The notes beneath the pieces are model-generated. The model had not been told where the DNA came from. It worked only from the letters and a program-made list of their open reading frames with translations, and did no database searches. A stretch of DNA of 51,121 bases from Clostridia bacterium (GTDB lineage Bacteria; Bacillota; Clostridia; Christensenellales; Borkfalkiaceae): positions 1-51,121 of the forward strand of contig JAFQJB010000019.1 of NCBI GenBank assembly GCA_017397305.1, written 5' to 3'. Shown in pieces: positions 43,016-51,053 of this stretch (positions within the stretch are counted from its first letter, which is position 1; each line of letters starts with the position of its first letter). The position numbers and the translations under genes are program-made.

Positions 43016-44011
43016 GCCTACTTTCTCCCAACAATCAAACGGCGCTGCTAATTCATCACTAACAAGCACTTGAGTTTTCATGGTTTGGAGCATTGAAGAA
43101 GGAACGAGAGGAGTTACAGGTCCGTGGAGAACAAGACGTGAAGTCATTCTTTGCCATGAAGAGAAGGTTGCATTGGTCAAGAGTGCGTGAACTTCAATTC
43201 TTTCTCTTGCGTTCTTAACGTCGATAGGACCGATGGTAGCAGCCTTGGGCGGAACGTCTGCAATGTAACCAGATTGACCGAATACACCGTGCAAAGAGTT
43301 TTGAGCAACGGTTAAGGGGTGAAGGTCAACGATTCTTGCTTTCATGTTAAGCCATTCGTCGATTTGAGCCTTGGTGGGTTCTTTAGAGCCATCGAAGCCT
43401 GCGGGGAAGAAATCGGGTACAGGGTCGATAAACGCCATGTGGCCGGTCCAACCAGGTGAAGATGAGCAGATGTCTGCACCGCCTTCGCCACAATCGGTAA
43501 TCATATCAGAATAGCTGTTGATGTTCTTTGTGGTGGGATAGTGAACGTTTTCCAAAGGCATACGAAGTTTTTCGTCGATTTGGTAAACGAGATATTTAAG
43601 CATAGAGTGCGCAAAGCCCGCTTGATAGGTTTCGGGTGCAATGTTTCCGTCTTGGTCAGCCCATTCGTCCATTGCGAAGAGGTGAACGTTACGGCAATCT
43701 ACCTTAAAGTAGTTGATAAGTTGTGCCAAAGGAATGTAGGTATCGGGTTCGGGGTTGCCGAGGATAAGGGTGATTTTTTTGCCCTTTTCCGATGCTTCCT
43801 TAATTCTTGCAAAAAGCGTTGCAATAAGCACGGGGTGTGGGTTCATCATAACTTTAATGTTGAACTCGGGGTGTTGGTCGGCTCTAGTATGCTTTTCAAG
43901 GTCGGTACCACTTATTTTGCGAAGTTTTTCACAAAGTTCTCTGTCCTTAAAAGGCACGAAGCTTGCCGGCTTGAAATCAAAGGTTGTTGCCGGGTCGAAA
44001 ATTTTGCTCAT
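43010..44011 (-). CDS. Divergent glucosamine-6-phosphate deaminase-like protein (NagB family)
   Basis: 333 residues, longer than the usual 240-265 of NagB. Family marks are LFAMDEW (D115, matching the general base of E. coli NagB), GWTGHMAFIDP (187-197) and the C-terminal GPVTPLVPSSMLQ. In canonical NagB the middle motif reads DGHIAFNEP; here the Asp is Thr189 and the Glu is Asp196, while His191 is kept. The ring-opening and deamination chemistry may be altered, or another sugar phosphate may be used. It overlaps nagA by 4 bp, so it surely acts in the same pathway. N-terminal (about 50 residues) and internal insertions add to its divergence. Confidence 0.82.
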   Translation of the reverse strand: MSKIFDPATTFDFKPASFVPFKDRELCEKLRKISGTDLEKHTRADQHPEFNIKVMMNPHPVLIATLFARIKEASEKGKKITLILGNPEPDTYIPLAQLINYFKVDCRNVHLFAMDEWADQDGNIAPETYQAGFAHSMLKYLVYQIDEKLRMPLENVHYPTTKNINSYSDMITDCGEGGADICSSSPGWTGHMAFIDPVPDFFPAGFDGSKEPTKAQIDEWLNMKARIVDLHPLTVAQNSLHGVFGQSGYIADVPPKAATIGPIDVKNARERIEVHALLTNATFSSWQRMTSRLVLHGPVTPLVPSSMLQTMKTQVLVSDELAAPFDCWEKVGY

Positions 44012-45147
44012 ATGTTTTCTCCTTTAAATATAACTTTTTTTACGTTAAAAAATTGGTCGACGAAAATTAGATTTGCAATATTGCCCTCGTCGATATACCC
44101 TACTTTAGTAAGCCCCACTGCTTTTGCGGGGTTGGTTGCACCAAACCTAAACGCATCGCACACAGAACAGCCCGTGTGAACCATTACGTTTGAGCACGCG
44201 ATATCAAGCGTTAAGCCCGAGCCCGCGATTTCCCCTGCGTTATCGAAGTGAAGGTCGGTCGCCTCTTCAAATCCCTCGGGGATAGGTCCGTCGCACACGA
44301 ATTGGTCGGCAATAAGGATAAGTCTATCGTCACCCTTTATTTTGCGAACCAATCTTTGCATATACGGAAGAACGTGTATACCCATTCTATCCGATATCAT
44401 TTCTGCATAAATTTCTTTATTATAGTTAACCGCTTCGTCCACGCAAACACCCCTACATTCAGAGTAGTGCGGGATAGTCCCCGTCGCGTTGGTGTGGTGG
44501 GTTGCAATGCGCAAACCGTACGGTATAAACTTTTCCACTTTTTCGGGGGGTGCTTCACTATGCGCAACTGCAAACACGATATTAGGAATAATTTCCTTAA
44601 CGTCGTCCACAAACTGCTCTATCCCCTCTCTTTCAGGTGCAAAACACCAAACCTTTGCGGTGTCCTTTACCCTTTTAACGATGTCGATATATTCTTCCCT
44701 TACAACCGCGTCTTTCCAAACGTTTTTATCACGTTCGCAACCAAAGTTGGGCGATAGATAAGGCCCTTCCATATAAAAGCCGACAAAGTTATCAAAGTCA
44801 CCGTTGTCCCTTGCCTTTAAGATGTTGTCAACCGCGTCCAAATACGCTTGCTTGTTGAGGTTATTATAAAGTGCGGGAAGAACACCCGTTACACCATGCT
44901 CTAAAAGGTGGCGGGAAGTCTCTTTGGGGTTTTCGTATATCCAAAGGTTATCTGCTGCGTGCGTATGTATATCGATAAGTCCCGGCCCAACGTAATTGTT
45001 CTCGGCATCGATAACTTGTGCACCCTTTGGCACTGCTACGTCCTTTGCCTTGCCAACCTTAACGATTTTATCCTTTTCGATAAGGATAACGCCGTTAGGA
45101 ATTATATAATCTTTCATTACAACGATTGCGTTTACAATTGCTTTCAT
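44008..45147 (-). CDS. nagA: N-acetylglucosamine-6-phosphate deacetylase
   Basis: 379 residues of the amidohydrolase superfamily. Visible ligands: the HxH of GPGLIDIHTHAADN, EGPYLSP (Glu), AHSEAPPE and ATHHTNATG (His), and IADQF (Asp). NagA removes acetate from GlcNAc-6-phosphate, giving glucosamine-6-phosphate for NagB. The HxH motif points to the two-metal (Bacillus-like) subtype. AAGGACGAG lies upstream of ATG 45147, with a promoter at 45180-45208. It is first gene of a two-gene operon with the NagB-like gene, 4-bp overlap. Confidence 0.9.
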   Translation of the reverse strand: MKAIVNAIVVMKDYIIPNGVILIEKDKIVKVGKAKDVAVPKGAQVIDAENNYVGPGLIDIHTHAADNLWIYENPKETSRHLLEHGVTGVLPALYNNLNKQAYLDAVDNILKARDNGDFDNFVGFYMEGPYLSPNFGCERDKNVWKDAVVREEYIDIVKRVKDTAKVWCFAPEREGIEQFVDDVKEIIPNIVFAVAHSEAPPEKVEKFIPYGLRIATHHTNATGTIPHYSECRGVCVDEAVNYNKEIYAEMISDRMGIHVLPYMQRLVRKIKGDDRLILIADQFVCDGPIPEGFEEATDLHFDNAGEIAGSGLTLDIACSNVMVHTGCSVCDAFRFGATNPAKAVGLTKVGYIDEGNIANLIFVDQFFNVKKVIFKGENI

Positions 45148-45179
45148 ATTCTCGTCCTTAAATTTATAGGCTATGATTT

Positions 45180-45208
45180 ATTATAAAGTCTTTTTTCGAT
45201 TAAGTCAA
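45180..45208 (-). promoter_or_regulatory. Promoter of the nagA-nagB-like operon
   Basis: TTGACT (45203-45208), 17 bp, TATAAT (45180-45185) on the minus strand. Confidence 0.82.
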
Positions 45209-45245
45209 GGTTAATTTTATAAATTATATAAAATGAGCCCCGTCT

Positions 45246-45887
45246 TTATATAAGTTTGGGCATTTCGGTACGCATATTTCCCAAATACCCGTCGTACCCC
45301 GTTTGCAAAACCGACCATTTTCCTTGCTCGTAACAAACGCGAGTTATCGATGCGTTGGTTACCCACGGCATCTCTTTTAACTCTCTATAAGAAATGCCAA
45401 GCCACTCGCCTTGCAAAGCCCTTATTACGCAACCGTGCGACACTATAACCACCGTTTTGCCGTCGTTTTCTTCGGCAATTTTTTTTATTGCCCTAACGGC
45501 GCGCGATTTAATCTCACTCATCCACTCCCCGTCCGTGCAACGTCCGTCTTCTAGGTTGGTTTGCCAATCCAAAAAGTCTTCGGGGTAAAGCGCTTCGGCT
45601 TGCTCTGCGGTAAGTCCTTCCCACTTTCCGCAATACATTTCTTTTAAGTCTTCCTCAATGATAACGGGCAAGCCGAATTTTTCGGCAACAAAGTCAGCGG
45701 TGTGCTTTGCCCTTATCAAATTGCTTGAATAAACGCTATCCACTTTATAGTTTTCATAAAGGTATTCAGCAAGCGATTTTGCTTGGTCAATACCCTCGCT
45801 AGAGAGCGCAACGTCAAGCTGACCAGTATAGGTTTTTTCTTTATTAGACACGCTGTGTCCGTGCCTTATAACGATAAATTTTACCAT
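45246..45887 (-). CDS. Histidine phosphatase family protein (phosphoglycerate mutase-like)
   Basis: 213 residues from ATG 45887. The catalytic RHGHSVSN is at residues 8-15, the second His is in VIVSHGCVIRAL, and LKEMYCGKWEGLTAEQAE is the family's middle motif. It resembles GpmB/CobC-type phosphatases more than glycolytic dPGM. The substrate is unknown. AAGGG lies 5 bp before the ATG; a reading starting at 45938 would extend past the promoter and is rejected. It is monocistronic, upstream of nothing on its strand except nagA, which has its own promoter. Confidence 0.88.
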   Translation of the reverse strand: MVKFIVIRHGHSVSNKEKTYTGQLDVALSSEGIDQAKSLAEYLYENYKVDSVYSSNLIRAKHTADFVAEKFGLPVIIEEDLKEMYCGKWEGLTAEQAEALYPEDFLDWQTNLEDGRCTDGEWMSEIKSRAVRAIKKIAEENDGKTVVIVSHGCVIRALQGEWLGISYRELKEMPWVTNASITRVCYEQGKWSVLQTGYDGYLGNMRTEMPKLI

Positions 45888-45906
45888 AAGTGCCCTTTTG
45901 TATATT

Positions 45907-45935
45907 ATTTTACCATAAAAGTGTAAAAAAATCAA
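45907..45935 (-). promoter_or_regulatory. Promoter of the histidine phosphatase gene
   Basis: TTGATT (45930-45935), 17 bp, TAAAAT (45907-45912) on the minus strand. Confidence 0.65.
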
Positions 45936-46000
45936 CAAAAGTTTCCCCCAAAAAAATAAAAGTTGAACACAAAAAAATAAATAAATTTCAAGTTAAACTG

Positions 46001-46029
46001 TTGAAATTATAAATGGCATATGTTATAAT
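46001..46029 (+). promoter_or_regulatory. Promoter of the hydrolase-acetyltransferase operon
   Basis: TTGAAA (46001-46006), 17 bp, TATAAT (46024-46029). Expected start of transcription is near 46036. Confidence 0.78.
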
Positions 46030-46039
46030 TTAGCCGTTA

Positions 46040-46082
46040 TACGCGTGCGAACCTAAAACACCCAAATTTAAGCGCGCAAACG
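46040..46082. promoter_or_regulatory. Operator-like GC-rich motifs at the transcription start
   Basis: TACGCGTGCG (46040-46049) is identical over 10 bp to part of site A at 1357-1366, and AAGCGCGCAAACG follows at 46070. Both lie in the leader just after the promoter, a usual repressor position. Confidence 0.35.
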
Positions 46083-46091
46083 AGGTTTATT

Positions 46092-48830
46092 ATGAGATTT
46101 TATCAGTTTGACGACCCGTTCAAAAATAAGCAACCGCCAAAGGACTTTATAGAAGATTTAACCCGCCCTATGCACGATAAGGCGCCTTCTAATTGGAACA
46201 AACGCGAAAGAAAAGAGGGCGAAATTTTTGTTTCGTCATTAAAACTTTGCTTTGATTTTCCCGATAATGAGGGTCTTCTTGACACTATATACGAAGACTT
46301 TAAGTCGTTTATGGCTTGCTCTAATATTAAACAGGGTGAAGACGGAATTATATTAAAAACAACTAAAGGTCAAACGCCGTGCAAGGAAGCGTATATAATC
46401 GACGTTACCGAAAATCAAATTACAATAACTGCAGACGATACCGAAGGTATCCGCCGTGCCCTTATACATATTGAAGACTTGATGACCGCAAACGAAGGGG
46501 CTTTCCTTAAATTAGGTAAAATCGAGCGACAACCCTTTATGAAAACGCGTATTTCACGTTGCTTTTTCTCTCCGCCTAGCCATAACGATAATCACGGTAT
46601 GGTAAACGAACTTGAGGACGACAACGTTGACTATTATCCCGAAGCATACCTTAACCGCTTAATGCACGACGGCATTAACGGACTTTGGATAGGTGCAAAC
46701 TTCCGCGATATATTAAAGAGCGATATTTTCCCCGAAAATGGTGCAAACGCGGAAAAGTGCCTTAAAAAATTAAAGGCTATTTCAGATAGGTGTAGAAAGT
46801 ACGGCATAGGTATTTACATTTTCTCAGTCGAACCGGCTTCCACCTATAGAAACCCCGCCCTAGAAAAACGCACCGACCTACACGGCGGTTCAGCTTGGGG
46901 TGGCGCAATTCGACTTTTTTGTACCAGCACCCCCGAATTTACCGCTTACGTTAAAGAGTGTGTAACTCGCTTATGGCAAGCCGTTCCCCACCTTGCAGGC
47001 TTTATCAATATTACGGTTGGCGAGGCTTGTTCGGGATGTGGTTCAACGGTAATTTTCGACTGTCCAAGATGCAACGAAAAGTTTGGAACTAGGGGTAAAA
47101 CACTTGCGGTTAGCGAAAAGATTTTTGCCGACGCAATGAAAGAGGTTGCGCCCGAAGCAGAGTTTATCAGTTGGACGTATGCTCAGCGCGGTTGGGATAC
47201 CGAAACTTTCCACGATTCGTTAGAAGAGCGTGACAGCGGTGTTATCCATATGCAAAACTTTGAAGACTTTGGTAAGCAAATGCAACTTGGTAGAGAACGC
47301 ACCCTTTACGATTATTGGCTTGCATACGTTGGGCCTGGTAAAATCATGACCGACTCGCTTGAAGTCAATAAACGTAGAGGAATAAAGACGTATGCTAAAC
47401 TTCAAATTTGTACGTCATTCGACTTTTCGTCCGTTCCCTACGTTCCCGCTCCTGGAATTTTGTTCGATAAATTCTTGTATATGAGCCAAAATGGAATTTC
47501 GGGTGCACTGCTTTGCTGGTATTTCGGCAACTACCCAGGTCTTATGAACAAAGCCGCTTGCGAACTTGCCTTTACTGATTTTAATAAGGGCAAGAGAGCA
47601 TTCTTAGAAGAACTTGCTTCTTACTACTGGGGCAGTGATGCAAAAAAGGTTGCTTCTGCTTGGGAAAAGTTTGAAGAGAGTTATAAAAATATACCGCTAA
47701 GTAAATCGTTCGAGTGGTTCTCGCCCCTATGCGACGCACCCGTTCGCCCCTTGCACTTAAAACCCGTCGACGTTGCTATGCCGAGTTCGTGGAAGTATAT
47801 CGAAACGGTTGATAGCGATAGAATTGGCGAGGCTCTTCTTGACGGACACACCATTGAAGAGGCTGAACTTTTGACCAGCACGATGAAAGATTTATGGACG
47901 CAAGGCATTAAACTTTTAGAAGAGGCTTGCGACCAAGATTCACTTGCTTGTATAGACCAAAAGGCAATAGCAAAAACCATACAAATTCTTATAGATAGCG
48001 GTAATAACTTAATAAGATTCTATCTCTTAAGAAGGCTTCTTGGTATCGGTAAAGGCAGTCCCTCCGAGATTTTGGACTTAATGGAAGAAATCGTTTTAAA
48101 AGAAAAGGAACATAGCCGTGAACTTATTCCTTTAAGGGAAAAATTCCGTTATTTAGGATATATGTCCGAAGCAAACGGATTTAAGTTCTTTGAAGAAAAA
48201 CTTTTGTGGAGAATTGGCGAACTTGATAAACTTATCAAAACCGAATTCCCTGAGATTAGAGCACGTATCGAAAAGGGTCTACCCCCTTTGACCTTCTACC
48301 TCGGTCAAGATGACGGCGCAAGGGTTTGTGAAGTGTTTGACGGCGATATTGAAAACGCCACCCCCCTATTCTTCCTTGATGAAGAGGGAAAAGAATCTAA
48401 ATTCACTTTTGTTCAAGCATCTCAAAAGGGTGAACAAATCACTTTAAGATTTACTATGGCAGATAGCGAAAACGATACGCTTTCTATAAGACCAGAATTC
48501 CGCATGTTCCACCCCTCCGCACCCTTCTCTATCGGCAAGGGCAAAATGTGGATGGGGCCAAACCCTGCATACTCGTTTGCAGACACCGTATATGAACAAC
48601 GCGTTAACGCAATCAAATGCACACTTATAGATAACACGGACGGCAAAGAGGTTTACGACTTTATCTTTAATAGAAGTGACTTAGGTATGGAAAACAACGA
48701 GCCTTTCCGCCTTTCTATAAATAGGCTTGGAAAACACAAAGACGTTACCGCTTTAGATGATAGAATTTACGCAAGACTTAACCTTGGTAAAATCTCCCCC
48801 GATTCATATATATTCTTCGTTAAAAGGTAA
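46092..48830 (+). CDS. Large glycoside hydrolase-like protein (hexosaminidase-type N-terminal domain plus TIM barrel)
   Basis: 912 residues, no signal peptide. Residues about 45-150 form the zincin-like beta-alpha domain that precedes GH20/GH67/GH163-type barrels (ITADDTEGIRRALIHIEDLM). A barrel follows from about residue 155 (KTRISRCFFSPP...). The strand ending NITVGEACSGCGS supplies a candidate catalytic Glu311 and a CxxC-x7-CxxC set (C313, C316, C324, C327). The HxGGDE pair of true GH20 enzymes is absent. The C-terminal 300 residues look helical, then beta-rich. The neighbours nagA, nagB-like and a HexNAc kinase suggest an amino-sugar glycan as substrate. CGAGG precedes ATG 46092. Exact family uncertain. 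Confidence 0.65.
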   Translation: MRFYQFDDPFKNKQPPKDFIEDLTRPMHDKAPSNWNKRERKEGEIFVSSLKLCFDFPDNEGLLDTIYEDFKSFMACSNIKQGEDGIILKTTKGQTPCKEAYIIDVTENQITITADDTEGIRRALIHIEDLMTANEGAFLKLGKIERQPFMKTRISRCFFSPPSHNDNHGMVNELEDDNVDYYPEAYLNRLMHDGINGLWIGANFRDILKSDIFPENGANAEKCLKKLKAISDRCRKYGIGIYIFSVEPASTYRNPALEKRTDLHGGSAWGGAIRLFCTSTPEFTAYVKECVTRLWQAVPHLAGFINITVGEACSGCGSTVIFDCPRCNEKFGTRGKTLAVSEKIFADAMKEVAPEAEFISWTYAQRGWDTETFHDSLEERDSGVIHMQNFEDFGKQMQLGRERTLYDYWLAYVGPGKIMTDSLEVNKRRGIKTYAKLQICTSFDFSSVPYVPAPGILFDKFLYMSQNGISGALLCWYFGNYPGLMNKAACELAFTDFNKGKRAFLEELASYYWGSDAKKVASAWEKFEESYKNIPLSKSFEWFSPLCDAPVRPLHLKPVDVAMPSSWKYIETVDSDRIGEALLDGHTIEEAELLTSTMKDLWTQGIKLLEEACDQDSLACIDQKAIAKTIQILIDSGNNLIRFYLLRRLLGIGKGSPSEILDLMEEIVLKEKEHSRELIPLREKFRYLGYMSEANGFKFFEEKLLWRIGELDKLIKTEFPEIRARIEKGLPPLTFYLGQDDGARVCEVFDGDIENATPLFFLDEEGKESKFTFVQASQKGEQITLRFTMADSENDTLSIRPEFRMFHPSAPFSIGKGKMWMGPNPAYSFADTVYEQRVNAIKCTLIDNTDGKEVYDFIFNRSDLGMENNEPFRLSINRLGKHKDVTALDDRIYARLNLGKISPDSYIFFVKR

Positions 48831-48837
48831 TTTTGAT

Positions 48838-49512
48838 ATGAGCACGTATTTTACAAATTTATTTAACAATCTTTCGCCCGAGCAAAAAGAAAGTTTTTAT
48901 AAAACCATTATAATGCAAGACGACAGTGAATACGCACAAAAGGCTCGCGATGAGTATTATAAAAGCGTTCTAAAAAATATGGGTGAAAACACTCATATAG
49001 GCGCCAGTGTAAAAATAACCAATCCGCAATATATATCGCTTGGGAACAACGTTAGAATTTGCGATGGCGCAACCTTGATAGCGCGTGGCGAAAAGGGTAT
49101 ATCTATTGGCGACAACACCACTATAAAAGAAAACGTTCTTCTAGATAGTGAACACCCTATCGATGGATATATCGACATTAAAAACAACGTATACGTTGGC
49201 ACGGGTTGTAGACTTTTCGGGCACGTGGGATTGGAAATTGGCGAGTTTTGTTTGCTTGCCCAAAACATAACCATAACCCCCTACTCGCATAAGTTCGCCG
49301 ACCCCAACACCGTTATTATTAGGCAGGGTGGTAATCGCGAAAAGGTTACTATTGGAAGAGATTGTTATCTCGGTATGAGCGTTTCGGTAATGTATTCTGG
49401 TTCAATCGGTGACGGCTCGGTTATAGGTGCAGGCTCTGTTGTGGTTAAACCTATCCCGCCATACAGCGTTGCGGTAGGCGTTCCCGCAAAGGTGATAAAA
49501 GAAAGAAAATAA
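48838..49512 (+). CDS. Hexapeptide-repeat sugar O-acetyltransferase (LacA/Maa-like)
   Basis: 224 residues. About 60 helical N-terminal residues are followed by left-handed beta-helix repeats (VKITNPQYISLGNNVRI, ISIGDNTTIKENV, IGDGSVIGAGSVVVKPIPP) and the terminal VAVGVPAKVIKER typical of CysE/LacA/NodL acetyltransferases. The acetyl-CoA-binding C terminus is complete. A catalytic-type His occurs in TPYSHKF. It lies 7 bp after the hydrolase gene with AAAAGGTAA before ATG 48838, so the two are co-transcribed; it probably acetylates a released or transported sugar. A longer start at 48757 would overlap the hydrolase and lacks a ribosome site. Confidence 0.85.
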   Translation: MSTYFTNLFNNLSPEQKESFYKTIIMQDDSEYAQKARDEYYKSVLKNMGENTHIGASVKITNPQYISLGNNVRICDGATLIARGEKGISIGDNTTIKENVLLDSEHPIDGYIDIKNNVYVGTGCRLFGHVGLEIGEFCLLAQNITITPYSHKFADPNTVIIRQGGNREKVTIGRDCYLGMSVSVMYSGSIGDGSVIGAGSVVVKPIPPYSVAVGVPAKVIKERK

Positions 49513-49515
49513 AAT

Positions 49516-49555
49516 ATAAGCCGTGTTGCAAAAAGCAACACGGCTTATTGTTTTT
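49516..49555. terminator. Bidirectional terminator
   Basis: A 14-bp perfect stem (ATAAGCCGTGTTGC at 49516-49529 with 49535-49548) and a 5-nt A loop, T-rich on both exits, between the acetyltransferase and the convergent GH1 gene. Confidence 0.92.
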
Positions 49556-49561
49556 TATATT

Positions 49562-50827
49562 TTAGTTTTTGCGTCCGTCTTTAATAGTGGGAATTTCTTT
49601 TAAGTATTTTCTTAAAATATCTTGATTGAAACCGTTGTTTTCAATAATTTCTTTATAGAAATATGCACTGGGTTTGGGTGTTCTTTCAAAGGTTTTGAAG
49701 TTGCAGTCCACAAGACCAAAACGTGGACGGAAACTTGTCCATTCGTAATTGTCACAGAAAGACCAGTAAAGGTAACCTTTAACGTCTACCCCCATTCTAA
49801 TTGCCTCTGCAAGCGCAGAAAGGTAAAGAGAAATCCAACAAATACGGAATCTATCATCATCGCCAGAAAAACCGTTTTCGGTAATTATAACAGGTCTATC
49901 GGTTAGGCGGGAAAGGTTTGAAATAATGCACTCGGGGTTAAACTCTGCAAGATAGAAAGGAATATCAATAAAATCCCTCTTGCTAAAATCATATCTAAGT
50001 CCAATGCCATTAGCCCTTCTTGCATCACAAAATCTTCTAACGTAAGTGTTAACCGACCAAAAATCACAGCAATCTTTTACGTCTTTATCATAAATTACGT
50101 CCTTGAACGGAAAAACAATTTCTCCCGTTCTTACCGCGTGGAAGAAATATTCGTTATTGCACATATCAAAGTGGTTTGCCATCATTTTATCCCACTCGTC
50201 GTGCGGGCGGTATGGATGGCAGTAAACAAGCGCGTGCGCACTGCTTACAGGTGCTTTAGAATATTTTTTGATGATGTGATATCCCCTTGCGTGGAAAATA
50301 ATTGAAGCAAGTTTGATTTCAGGAATCATTAAGTTGTGTTCATTCAAAACGTTCCAATAATCAACGTAAGGTGCAAGGCGTGGAACAACAAGTTCACAAT
50401 ACCTTTCAAAATATTTAAGGTTTTCCAAAGTAGAAAATCCACCGATTTTGTTAAACCATTCTGGCCAAGCAAGGTGCACTAGGGTGCAGAACACCTTTAA
50501 GCCTTTTGCCTTCATATCAGCAAACTGCTTAACGTAATGCTCAACTTCTTCTTGAACAAATTCGCCTTCACTCGGCTCAATTCTACTCCACTCAACACTC
50601 GTTCTAAACGCTTGGTGACCAAGTTCTTTTGCAAGCGAAAAGTCTTTATCGTATAATTCATAACTATTGCAAGCAAGCCCAGACTTTTCGTTCCAGTTGC
50701 CCGCCGTTTCCATTTGCCATCTATGGCTGTGAATATTGTTACCTTCTACTTGATGCCCAGCATAGCCAGAGCCCCAGAAAAAATCCTTAGGAAAACTAAA
50801 ATCTTTTAATGCAAAAACGTCTAACAT
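49562..50827 (-). CDS. GH1 family beta-glucosidase/6-phospho-beta-glucosidase
   Basis: 421 residues, somewhat shorter than the usual 450-470. It has FFWGSGYAGHQVEGN at 17-30, the acid/base Glu163 in LNEHN (canonical TFNEP; the Pro is replaced by His), and the nucleophile Glu317 in IITENG. The C-terminal YLYWSFCDNYEWTSFRPRFGLV confirms GH1. No signal peptide, so it acts on imported disaccharides or phospho-disaccharides. AGGGGTG precedes ATG 50827. It is monocistronic under a consensus promoter. Confidence 0.92.
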   Translation of the reverse strand: MLDVFALKDFSFPKDFFWGSGYAGHQVEGNNIHSHRWQMETAGNWNEKSGLACNSYELYDKDFSLAKELGHQAFRTSVEWSRIEPSEGEFVQEEVEHYVKQFADMKAKGLKVFCTLVHLAWPEWFNKIGGFSTLENLKYFERYCELVVPRLAPYVDYWNVLNEHNLMIPEIKLASIIFHARGYHIIKKYSKAPVSSAHALVYCHPYRPHDEWDKMMANHFDMCNNEYFFHAVRTGEIVFPFKDVIYDKDVKDCCDFWSVNTYVRRFCDARRANGIGLRYDFSKRDFIDIPFYLAEFNPECIISNLSRLTDRPVIITENGFSGDDDRFRICWISLYLSALAEAIRMGVDVKGYLYWSFCDNYEWTSFRPRFGLVDCNFKTFERTPKPSAYFYKEIIENNGFNQDILRKYLKEIPTIKDGRKN

Positions 50828-50855
50828 TTTACACCCCTAAATGTATTTTTGTTTA

Positions 50856-50884
50856 ATTATATACTATACTTTTACCCTTGTCAA
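50856..50884 (-). promoter_or_regulatory. Consensus promoter of the GH1 gene
   Basis: TTGACA (50879-50884), 17 bp, TATAAT (50856-50861) on the minus strand; both hexamers are perfect. Confidence 0.88.
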
Positions 50885-50894
50885 TTATAAAAAC

Positions 50895-50942
50895 AAAAAA
50901 GTGTAGTAAATTACTTTTTTATGGTAATTAACTACACTTTTT
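50895..50942 (-). terminator. Terminator of the tRNA-Thr transcript
   Basis: Arms around 50895-50914 and 50924-50942 form a stem of about 19 bp with one mismatch (GTGTAG/CTACAC core) and end in T-rich sequence on the minus strand, directly after the tRNA. Confidence 0.78.
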
Positions 50943-50943
50943 G

Positions 50944-51019
50944 TGGAGCTGGTGATCAGACTTGAACTGACGACCTGCTGATTACGAATCAGCTGCTCTA
51001 CCGACTGAGCCACACCAGC
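50944..51019 (-). tRNA. tRNA-Thr (anticodon CGU)
   Basis: 76 nt including an encoded CCA. Acceptor GCTGGTG/CACCAGC with discriminator U, D-arm GCTC...GAGC, anticodon stem GCTGA/TCAGC with loop TTCGTAA (anticodon CGT), 5-nt variable loop and T-arm loop TTCAAGT. CGU reads ACG threonine codons. No own promoter is clear in the 100 bp upstream, so it may be co-transcribed from beyond the right edge. Confidence 0.96.
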
Positions 51020-51053
51020 TTATTTAGTTTTAATTTTACGGGTGGAACAACGG

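Noticed and set aside
43541..44179. 212-residue plus-strand reading frame across nagA and the NagB-like gene
   Set aside because: It lies opposite two well-supported genes and shows no family motif.
45211..45240. Dyad ATTTTATA/TATAAAAT after the histidine phosphatase gene
   Set aside because: Purely A/T stem without a U-tract; cannot be separated from chance.
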